Of a DNA stretch of 24,273 bases, positions 10,701-18,548 are shown piece after piece; within the stretch, counting starts at the first letter, position 1, and each line of letters begins with the position of its first letter. Source of the DNA: Ectocarpus siliculosus. Taxonomy: Eukaryota; Sar; Phaeophyceae; Ectocarpales; Ectocarpaceae. Below the pieces are notes generated by a model that was not told the DNA's origin, made no database searches, and was given only the letters and a program-made list of their open reading frames with translations. The position numbers were made by a program, and so were the translations under genes. The stretch is taken from contig FN649745.1 of NCBI GenBank assembly GCA_000310025.1, positions 55,763-80,035 on the forward strand. The letters run 5' to 3'.

Positions 10701-11283
10701 GTAGTAAACACTCTTGAGCACCATGAAGTCGCTGTTAGAGTTAAGCCTCCCCCAGAACCGATTATTCAAAGTCTCCATGTATTCGTAGTAGCTGCGGGGG
10801 TGTAAGCGCCGACGAGGGTGATCGACCTCTTCGAGGGCTGTCCGGAAACGTGTCGTTAGGTTGTTGGTGCCCTCGTTGTCATATTGTACTGGATCTTTTA
10901 AGGTTGATTCGATGAGGGCTTGCTGCAGAGCGTCCATTGCCCTTACGGTGGGGGATTGGGCTGGATCCCGGGATGAATGCCTTGTCCTAACTTTTTTTTC
11001 CGCATTTGGTAAGTACGAACCACGCATGCTTCAGAGTTATCGTATTTTGTGTTCGGGCACACAACGACCACCCATCACCACCCATAGCTTTGGCGATGTA
11101 CCAACGCTCATGCCATACGTACGTACCAAAACCTTTCACGTCCTTTCTAATCCGCGTAATCGTCCTATCTGGGGCAGGAGCGTGTACTGCGACGAACACT
11201 TCAAGGAGATGGGAGGCGGGGGCGGCAAGCGCAAGAAAGCCGCTGGGAAGGGTAAAGGAAAATCCAGCAAGGCGTGCGATCCG
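7703..11283 (+). CDS. Unrecognised multi-exon protein with CX4C...CX2H cluster (internal exons)
   Basis: There are six exons with canonical borders: 7703-7855, 8517-8656, 9181-9356, 9985-10097, 10597-10700 and 11178-11283. Every junction keeps the frame, giving 264 codons including split ones. Visible content in order is: basic start (EEQKKARKNRGSSS); helical RLTATLFREVVARLSLSLEA; SREQIQKMGAKHLAAQV and FVASAAAILVAMR; Ala/Pro linker; WFTEKEIRRLAAPLCEEDL; NFAWCSMAYLTNHNKFDCVA; possible metal site RPICSSPGCNAYATKSMGD with VYCDEHFKEM (CX4C, then CX2H about 31 residues later); and a Gly/Lys-rich tail ending KSSKACDP. The first exon has an in-frame TAG just before its acceptor and no early Met, so upstream exons must exist. 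The last exon ends in phase 0 and can join 12463. I assign no function; the WFTEKEIRRLA segment could belong to a winged-helix fold. Confidence 0.6.
7908..7927. repeat. (GTT)n microsatellite in intron
   Basis: Six GTT units. AAC/CAA-rich stretches of the same kind recur at about 9090-9160 and 12315-12395, in other introns. Confidence 0.75.
10701..11027 (-). pseudogene. Antisense open frame in an intron, possible gene or mobile-element fragment
   Basis: This is a 128-codon minus-strand frame (11027 back to 10641) inside the intron between exons 10597-10700 and 11178-11283. The residue mix is protein-like: MDALQQALIESTLKDPVQYD, then FRTALEEVDHP, RSYYEYMETLNNRFWGRLNS and DFMVLKSVYYLRK. It has few low-complexity runs, unlike surrounding shadow frames. 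Its last 20 or so codons are simply antisense to exon 10597-10700. I do not recognise the family. It may be a fossil of an inserted element or chance. Confidence 0.25.
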
Positions 11284-11528
11284 GTGAGAGCCTGAGACGT
11301 CTTGCGACTATTGTACCATGATGTTTATTTTCGCCTACATACGCTATTGGCCCATCTGGAGGACTTTTTCTGGGTCCATTCTATTTCGTTTTTTTGGTTC
11401 CAGAAAGGTGCAACCTTTTTGGGTGTTTGGCTCGAGACCACGGAAGGCGTCCGAGTCAGATAGACCAGTACGGATTTTAGAAGGTACTAAACGGAGACCG
11501 GAACATTTTTTTAATTTGTGGAGACATT

Positions 11529-12013
11529 AGACAAGATGCGACCATTTTGCTGGTTCTGACAAAGTCTTCGGCAAGAACTAGACAAAGGAGAACCAGACAA
11601 AGGGTACAAGTCTCGCTGTCAAGCGTGTTGACAGAAAATCCTAGAGACAGCAAACAACGTTCTCGGCAGACGACCATGTGTCAATTTGTTGTTGTTGATG
11701 TCTTCACACGTGAGAAAAACGCTTCGGTGTCTGTTCGAAAGCAACATCTCCGAAGATGAACATGTGTCAATTTGTTGTTGTTGATGTCTTCACACATAAG
11801 AAAAACGCTTCGGTCTCTGTTCAAAAGCAACACATCCGAAGATGAACATGTATCAATTTGTTGTTGCTGTACATGTTCGTCTTCCGAGAACGTTGTTTGC
11901 CTTCTCTTAAGCTTTTCTGTCAACACGCTTGACAGGGAGGAGTTGTACGCTTTGTTTTCCAGTTCTTGCTCCCGAAGACTTGCCAGAACCAGTAAAGTGG
12001 TTGCATCTTGTCT
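11529..12013. mobile_element. Fold-back / MITE-like element with internal tandem repeat
   Basis: The left arm starts AGACAAGATGCGACCATTTT, and the reverse complement of the right end starts AGACAAGATGCAACCACTTT. The arms stay similar for about 150 bases, including TGGTTCTG..AAGTCTTCGG, CTGTCAAGCGTGTTGACAG and CAAACAACGTTCTCGG. Each arm also carries the small hairpin CTGTCAA...TTGACAG. The centre holds an approximately 86-bp unit (AACATGTGTCAATTTGTTG...) twice, with a partial third copy, starting near 11673, 11759 and 11846. No transposase is encoded and I see no clear target-site duplication. It sits in the intron between 11283 and 12463. Long inverted arms without coding sequence fit a non-autonomous DNA transposon. 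Confidence 0.85.
11673..11868 (+). repeat. 86-bp tandem repeat inside the fold-back element
   Basis: Two full units begin at 11673 (ACCATGTGTCAATTTG) and 11759 (AACATGTGTCAATTTG). A third begins near 11846 and diverges after GTTGTTGCTG. The units differ at a few positions, for example ACACGTGAG versus ACACATAAG. Confidence 0.85.
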
Positions 12014-12462
12014 GTCCAAATTGTCGGGGTGACGCCGACGGAAGACACATTCCAGTCACCTACGGGTCGCGAAACTAAGGCACCACAGAAGAACTCTGGG
12101 GTTAAGAGGGATCGTGTAGAGGCACGACGGTCGGTTTTTGTTTGGACTGAGGCGTGTTCGCGTTGGGCTGTTAATTTTTTTTTTTCGGAAATCGTGGCAT
12201 GTCGGTCGGGTCGGGTCGGTGCAAGAGACGGAGGACGCTGGAGTGCAGGGAGGGGCCGGTTTACAACTGTCTCGTAGTCAAGGCAACCATGACACCCCCC
12301 AGCGGTAGCAACCACGAAAACAACAACAATCGTATTGCAACGAAATCAACACAACCACAGCCACAAGAATACGTGTTTCAACAGCAACAACAACGACATG
12401 GGCGGTAATCAGCCCCAGGTGTTTTGTCTGCTCACGCCCTCGATTGTCCCCAACCCCCTTAG

Positions 12463-15400
12463 ATGGCCCTCCACGAGCTCGACCTATCGCCGCTTGGGGG
12501 CGACTACAAAGCAGCGCCCAGCGCACACGACCCTCCTCCCTCCCCTCCGAAAGGCGGCAAGATAAAGGCCGGTTGGTACCGCCGGCTCCTGGGAGAGGCC
12601 CTGCTCAAGGTGGAGCTGCACCGGGTGGAAAAGTGGAAAGGGCCGGACGCTGCCAACGGGCTTACCGCTCTGTGGCGCAAGGAGTTCGCCAAGAATGCCA
12701 AGACTGTGAGATAGCAGCGCGTGGTGTTGGGCTACGGGGATGTAGTGTAGACAGGGATGAGATGACTTTTGTGAGTGCTGTACACACCGCGGGCGGTATG
12801 AGCATGTCCGAAAAAAAAATTGGAGGGGCGTACTCGTATGTCTTGCATGCCTCAGCGGTTAGACCATTCACCACGCGTCCTCGAGAGGACGGGGCATTGT
12901 TCCCACAGGACCGATCACTGATGGCCAATCGGTCCTTGCTACTTTGCCGAAAAGGTGGCTTAAAAATGCTCTCCCTAGCTTTTCCATCCTATCGATATCA
13001 CTTCCCGCCTTTCAACCCACCTCCTATGGCCCAGTACAGCTACCGTCTTCTCCTGGCTATTCCAAGGGGGTGGGTGGAGGGCGTATTCATGTGTTGCATG
13101 CGTTTGCGGTTGAAGCATTGACTACGCGTCCTCGAGAGGGCGGAGTATTGTTCCCCAGGGGGATGTGTGGGGGGCACCAACCTTAGCCAACGTCGAGAAA
13201 ATTAGCGTAGGAAGCAGTGGCATGTAAAAGCGGTTTGCACATGCCCCATGGTCACTGATGGCCGCTAGATTGGATTCATGAGGTTGGCAGGGGCTTGAAC
13301 GCGGGCACACCCCTCTCCGTTGTCTCCGCTTTTGCGCTTGTTTCAACCGATACGGCAGGCAGGTGAATCTTCAAAAGCATGCACCCGGACGGACTTTGCC
13401 GAGCTGTTTCTCAGTTTTCAAGACGCGTGGTGTGACCGTGTTTGTAGGTACCGGATTTGGTTAGGAAAAACATCGGGTGTGGTGTGCCACTCGGCTGGAC
13501 CGTGCCAACCATGTTCGTGCAAGCACGAATTTAACTTAGAGCTGGCAGAATCGATGCCCGTGGTACATAAAAACCATTTCTATCTCCCCCACCCCCCACC
13601 CCCCAGATATATTCGCTCACGCCGAACGGTGAATGGATGGCGACGCGGCTGGAGCGAGCGATTGGGGAGGGACCAGGATCCGGAGCGTCGTCGGGCAAAG
13701 CTAACGCGACCGCTACCGCCAGCCCAATCCTTAACCGCAGCTCGTAAGCAGGAGAGGAATGTATACTCGTGTAAACGCATGGCCGTAGTCGTTAGACCTT
13801 TGACCTCGCGCCCCTACAATGCTGGGACGGAGCGATATGCCGGGTTTTTGCCGGTAGCCCTCGCTACGTTTGACAAGGATGAAGCAGAAGCTGGTAGTGC
13901 CATCATCCTTTCCTTTGCAGGAGAGGGGGGGATAGAGGTGTCGGAGCGAAGCGCATCAGTTTAGAAACTTGGTCGTTACTATTGGGGGGGGGGGCTCTGT
14001 CAGACTGGGGAAAACATATTCGTTCATCAGACTGCCCGAAAACGTGCTCCAACTGTCATAGTACCGTAGCCATAGTCGTGCCGAAGCACATCAGTACTAA
14101 AAGAGTTATGGGAAATTTGTCTTGTGTACTTGGGGGGGGGAGGGGGGGGGGNNNNNNNNNNNNNNNNNNNNNNNNNNNNNNNNNNNNNNNNNNNNNNNNN
14201 NNNGGGGGGGTTGGGGGGGGGGGGGGGCTCGGTCAGATCGAAGAAAACATGTTCGCTCATCAGACCCAAAAAAGACTCGGTCCAACTGTGATAGACCCCT
14301 GCCGTCGTAGCCATGCCGCCGGCGTACAAACAACACGGATGACAATGACAATGATAGGTACGCGAGCTGCTCGGAGAGGGACGGCGGGGGCGGGGGCGGG
14401 ACGGCCGCTTCGACCCACAACGGGCACTCCCCGCTGGCGCCGACGAGAGCCAACGGAGCCGCCAAGCCCGGGGTGAGGCTGCTCATCGACAACAGGGAGA
14501 GGCGGGGGGTGACGAGCAACAGCCAGGTGATGCGCGGTCGGTTGAGCCGCCGAGAGAGAGAGAAAAGGTGCCCGCACTATTGGGGATGTCGTAGTAATGG
14601 TTTTTCGTTTGGTGCTTCGTGAAACGTAAGATTTGCTGAGCTATACTCTCAAGCCGTGCATTCCCTTCTGCTTCCCGATGCTGTGGTATGGTACGTGCCC
14701 TGATGTGTCGTTCTGAGTGCTTTTGACGATCTCTTGTGGTATGGCTGCTCTCGATGTTACCGGCCAGTAAACAACGCATCGCGCATTTCGACGCATGTCG
14801 AACGTGTTCTTGAAAGCGGGGTGTATTCCCTTTCCCGAGCAGCCAGAAGACCCCCGCAACAATCTCAGTACCGCAGCCAACAACCCCATTTTTTTTTTTT
14901 CATTTTTTCCGAGGAAGGGGGTATGTAGTCATGCACGCTGTGAGGGGGACTTACCCTCCTGTTGTTTCCCCTTCCCCAGCTTTGGCAAAGTAGGAAGGAA
15001 CGATTGGCCATCGGGGATCGATCCTGTGGGAACAATGCTCCGTCCTCTCGAGGACGCGTGGTCAATGGTCTAACCGCTAAGGCATGCAAAACATAAGAGT
15101 ACGCCCCCCCCCCCTCCCCCCCCCCCCCCGGCAAAACGAGCACCGGTCTCAGGACCGGTACGCTGTTCCAACAACCTTTATCGTTTGCGTCTTTAAACCT
15201 TGTTCCTTCGCCGCCGGCCCACGCCCTGCTGTCACTCCTCTCGTCCTGCTCCCCTCCAACCCCCTACGTCACGCGAAGATTTCCCACCTGACCAACTATC
15301 TCAACAGCCGCGGCGTGCCTTACGAGGTTCGAGAGTGGAAGATCGGGGACTACGGCTGGGTGGTGCAGCCAGACGCGGGGAAACCTCCCGCAGCGGGGGA

Positions 15401-18400
15401 GGTACGTTTTGATTGCTTCGTGTGCGGTCGCGGTGCCTCGCGGAGTTGCAGCGTTCCCCACCGCAGTCCCTTTCTCTTGCTCGCAGTAGCGCCTAAACAG
15501 CGGGGGCTACGGTTTCGACGGGCGTCGTAAACTGTCGGCGTCATTGTGCGCGAAGAATCGTACCACAATTTCCTCTTTTCTGTGGCCGTTGTTGTGTTGT
15601 CCTGTAGGACTGACTCACCAGCGGGCGCACCATTTCTCAGCGGGGACAACGTGGACGTTCGTTTTTACCGTACATGAACCAAGAGCCTCTGTGTGACCAC
15701 AGCTGATACATACGTCAAACACATACAACGAGAGTTGCATAGACTAATAGCGATAGAATAAATGGGACGAACACACACACCTTCTCATCAACAGCGGAAG
15801 GGTGCCGCTACCTTTACTTCCCGCCGCCTCTACAGTTCCGACATGGTTCTTATTCCTGTGTCGCGCTTGTCGCTTTCCTTTTTTCTTTTTTGGTCACAGG
15901 TAGGGTACGAAAGGGAATTCGTAGTGCCGCGTCTCCTGGAGAGGAAGCGCGTCGATGATCTTGCCGAGTCCATGAAGGACGGGTGCGTTTCTCGGTCTCG
16001 GATATACGAACTGTTGTACGTCAGATATGGCGATGGCGTGAGGTTGGCTGGTTTGGGGTCTCTGGTGTGGGAGCGGAATCGTTCGGGGGGAGAGAAGGGA
16101 AAACAAGGTTTTACGGTGGTGTGTGAGGCTGACTGGCTGAACGTCTCTAGCGCGGGAGCGGAATCAATCGGGGGGAGACGCGCGTTGGGTAGCTTCCGCG
16201 AGTCTAGGGTAAGGGGACGGAGAAGGCTGGTGGTTTCGACGAGCCCACCGTGATGGGTGTGCGGCGCATCTTGGTTGGGTGAAGGACCGGCGCCCTTTCG
16301 AGATTGCCGAGAGATGGGCACGACCGGGGGCTCGTTGTCTGACTTTTATCATGTGTGTAAGAGAGCACGACCATAATCTGGGCGAGCACCCAGTTCTCAG
16401 TTATCATGCTGACCCCACACCCAGCCCTGGGAATGTACCTAGGTAGGTGACGTTTGATACCACACACCCTGGACCGATTTTCAAAGGTCGATTCACCCAC
16501 AACGACGAGGATGACAACATCAAAATCATGCGTTTTGGAAAGCTCTCTTTCTCTCTCAACGACACCATTTGCAGCACAGTGCTGCAGAGTAATCGGGCTT
16601 GAAAAGAGGCCCGGGGGGTGTGATATCTTGTGCAACCTGCACACGCTGAACTCCCTCGTTCCGAAAATCGTATCCTCTCTTGTCGGGTAACACCTGCAGG
16701 CGCCTGGTCCGTCAGAAGAAGGCCATGCTTCGCGCCAAGAGCGACGGAGTCGCGGCCGAGGTTGAAGTGCACGTGGAGGGAGACACGGCAGACGGGCGCT
16801 TCGTGGACGAGATCTACCGTCGAGGCTTGACTCCAGAGGACCTCGACGAGGCGCTGCGTCAGGCGGAAACGCAGGGGTTCAAGGTGCGCAATTCTTCGTT
16901 GTTGTTGTGATGAGACGTGTTTCGGGTGATCAATAGTGTGGTCGCCGCTCTCGAAACGAAAGAGCGATATTGGAGTGATGGTTGACTCTTGACAATTGGC
17001 TTGGACGGATTTGCACTTCAACGCGCATGGGCTCCTTCTCCGTGTAGCCGTGTTGTTAACCCCGTCCCATGGGCTTTTTCGTTGCCACGGTGGTCACGAC
17101 TGGTTTGTTCTGCGCAGGTGGTGCGCCACAACGACTTCGCCGCCTTCAGCGCCTACCTCGCGGACGCGACGCAGTCCCTCCAGAGACAATTCGAAGCCAG
17201 ATCTCTCGACTTCGAATCCTTCTTCACCTGGCAGAACCTGATCCGCTTCAGCAAGGGCCAGGTGCCCCTCACCCCGAAGAGCGCGGCCGCCGCCGCTGCC
17301 GCAGGCAAAGCCGCCGCTGCCGCCAAAGCCGCGCGCGGAGGCAGGCGGGGTCGGCCCCCGACGTCCGCGGCGGCGGGGGGGCGCGGTCGACCCCCCCTTG
17401 CCTCACGGCCTGCCGGCGACGGATTGCGCCAGCGCACGCTTGACGGGGTTTTCGGGGTGGCGAGGAGTGGCGAAGACGGCGCCAGTGGCGGCGGCGAGGC
17501 GGAGGGTAATTGCCCCGCTGTCGGCGGTGCGCGGGGTCGAGAAGAAACTGCAGAAAGCCACGCCCCGAAGGCCGCGTCGACGCGGGAGGGTGCCATCGAC
17601 ATCGACGGGTCCCCCGACCCCGGTTCAGCCTCCGACTCTTCCGACGGCTGCAGCGTCGTCGAGGTAGTCGTTCGCCCCATCGATGGAGGCGGTGGTTCCG
17701 GTTCCGGCTCTTCTGCCGGTAGCGGTAGTGGCTCGACCTCAGGTAGCAAGAGGAAGGCGGCGCCAGCGGTGGCGGCGGGAACCTCATCATCATCCATCGC
17801 AGGTGGAGGCGTCTCCTCCGCAGCTGCTGCTGCTGCTGCTGCTTCCAGCGTCAGCAGAACATCGCCGATAGCTCTGTCCCCGTCAGAACCAGGAGCGGCG
17901 GCGGCCTCGTCGAGATCAGTTCTTCACGGGGGGGGCGGGGCGGAGGACTCTCCGTTGCCGACGACGTTGGGAAGGAGGGCCGGGGGGCAGAGCGGTAGCG
18001 TAGGCCGGAACTCGAGCAGGCGCAGCAAGCGCCCTCGGCCGGCGGACGAGGGTAGTCGTGGCGGAGACGGTTCTTCCTCTCCCCTCCAGTCTTGCGCGCA
18101 GGGCATCAGCGGTGGTGGTGGGAGTGAGTGGGGCGGTGTAGAAGGGACAAGAAACAAGAAGGCGCGGTCGCTCTCTTTCGTATTAGACGACGAGGACGAC
18201 GATCGAAAAGGTGGCGGTGGGAGAGGCGGCGACGGTGATCTGCGGCAGGCGAATGGCTCCGGGAGCGCCAGCAGTAGCGGCGGTGGGAAGGGGTCTGGAT
18301 CGTCGTTTGGTTCCTTGCCCTCTGCCGCTTCACGTTCGGTTCACGACGGGGGCGGCGGCGGCGTCGGCGGTGTCGTGGACCTCAGCCTGGATAGCCCGTC

Positions 18401-18548
18401 GCCCCCTGTGCCGCCGCGCTCTCGGCCTCGAACCGCCGTTTCGCCGCCGAGACCGACCTCCTCGAGCGGCGGGGGAGTAAGCGGAGGGACAGGAACGGAC
18501 GGTATCGTTCTAGAAGCGTGTTCTTCGGACGATGAATTTTCCTTGTAG
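12463..18548 (+). CDS. MUS81-like ERCC4-family structure-specific endonuclease with long low-complexity tail
   Basis: Exons are 12463-12705, 13607-13743, 14358-14526, 15279-15401, 15900-15982, 16700-16883 and 17118-18548; all phases match. If the ATG at 12463 is the start, the length is 789 residues. However, that ATG directly follows an acceptor (CCCTTAG), so 12463 may be an internal exon continuing from 11283. IYSLTPNGEWMATRLERA (82-99) resembles the end of the MUS81 winged helix. The nuclease domain shows GVRLLIDNRERR (165-176), YEVREWKIGDYGWV (198-211) and LLERKRVDDLAESMKDG (236-252), giving the GDXnERKX3D active site (Glu238, Arg239, Lys240, Asp244). VEVHVEGD, then QGFKVVRHNDFAAFSAYLAD and TQSLQRQF complete the fold. 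MUS81 cuts branched DNA with an EME partner in the nucleus. After QNLIRFSKGQ the expected helix-hairpin-helix is absent; about 425 residues of Gly/Ser/Ala-rich sequence run to the stop. Confidence 0.86.
12822..12949 (+). repeat. Poly-G-headed short dispersed element, copy 2
   Basis: GGAGGGGCGTACTCGTATG, GCATGCCTCAGCGGTTAGAC and CACGCGTCCTCGAGAGGACG are followed by GTTCCCACAGGACCGATC and GATGGCCAATCGGTCC. The 3' part matches copy 4. It lies inside the intron 12706-13606. Confidence 0.8.
13064..13162 (+). repeat. Poly-G-headed short dispersed element, copy 3
   Basis: A G-rich head, then GCGTATTCATGTGTTGCATG, GCGGTTGAAGCATTGACTAC and GCGTCCTCGAGAGGGCGGAG. It diverges after GTTCCCCAGG. A fragment resembling the family 3' part (CATGGTCACTGATGGCC) recurs at about 13247-13263. 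Same intron as copy 2. Confidence 0.75.
13761..13820 (+). repeat. Diverged copy 5 of the same element
   Basis: GTATACTCGTGTAAACGCAT, GGCCGTAGTCGTTAGACC and TTTGACCTCGCGCCCCTAC parallel the core of copies 1-4, without the CTCGAGAGG palindrome. No poly-G head is visible. It lies in the intron 13744-14357. Confidence 0.55.
13945..14325 (+). repeat. Second poly-G-containing element, direct duplication across the N gap
   Basis: Two diverged units are present. Unit 1 (about 13945-14082) has CGAAGCGCATCAGT, a G run, GCTCTGTCAGACTGGGGAAA, ACATATTCGTTCATCAGAC, then CCAACTGTCATAG and CGTAGCCATAGTCGTGCC. Unit 2 (about 14083-14325) has CGAAGCACATCAGT, G runs flanking the gap, GCTCGGTCAGATCGAAGAAA, ACATGTTCGCTCATCAGAC, CCAACTGTGATAG and CGTAGCCATGCC. 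It lies inside an intron of the MUS81-like gene. Confidence 0.8.
14152..14203. other. Assembly gap (52 N) inside poly-G
   Basis: The N run is bounded by 10 or more G on both sides, so the gap reflects unresolved homopolymer sequence. It is intronic, so the coding model is unaffected. The true distance and unit count of the flanking duplication are unknown. Confidence 0.98.
14985..15129 (-). repeat. Poly-G-headed short dispersed element, copy 4 (longest, reverse)
   Basis: Read on the minus strand: a long G-rich head (15104-15129), GGCGTACTCTTATGTTTTGC, ATGCCTTAGCGGTTAGACC, ATTGACCACGCGTCCTCGAG, AGGACGGAGCATTGTTCCC, ACAGGATCGATCCCCGATGG. TGCCTTAGCGG resembles a Pol III A box and GGATCGATCCC a B box, suggesting a tRNA-related SINE. 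The A-B spacing (about 65) is longer than in most tRNAs. It lies inside the intron 14527-15278. Confidence 0.75.
17339..17397 (+). other. Two AT-hook-like motifs in the nuclease tail
   Basis: The tail encodes GGRRGRPPTS and, about 10 residues later, GGRGRPPLAS. Both carry the GRP core of AT-hooks, which bind the minor groove of AT-rich DNA. They follow a poly-Ala stretch directly after the nuclease domain. Confidence 0.6.
17430..17453 (+). other. PIP-box-like motif in the nuclease tail
   Basis: This encodes QRTLDGVF, close to the Qxx(L/I/M)xx(F/Y)(F/Y) PCNA-binding consensus but with Val at the first aromatic position. The motif is degenerate and its function is unproven. Confidence 0.35.

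Noticed and set aside
12830-12950. A functional tRNA gene
   Set aside because: It has only A/B-box-like similarity, the spacing is too long, no cloverleaf can be drawn confidently, and there are several diverged copies; a SINE-like repeat is better.
17153-17797. Long minus-strand and alternative plus frames opposite the nuclease tail
   Set aside because: They are GC-rich shadows of the terminal exon; the plus frame joins in phase to the nuclease domain and encodes its conserved residues.
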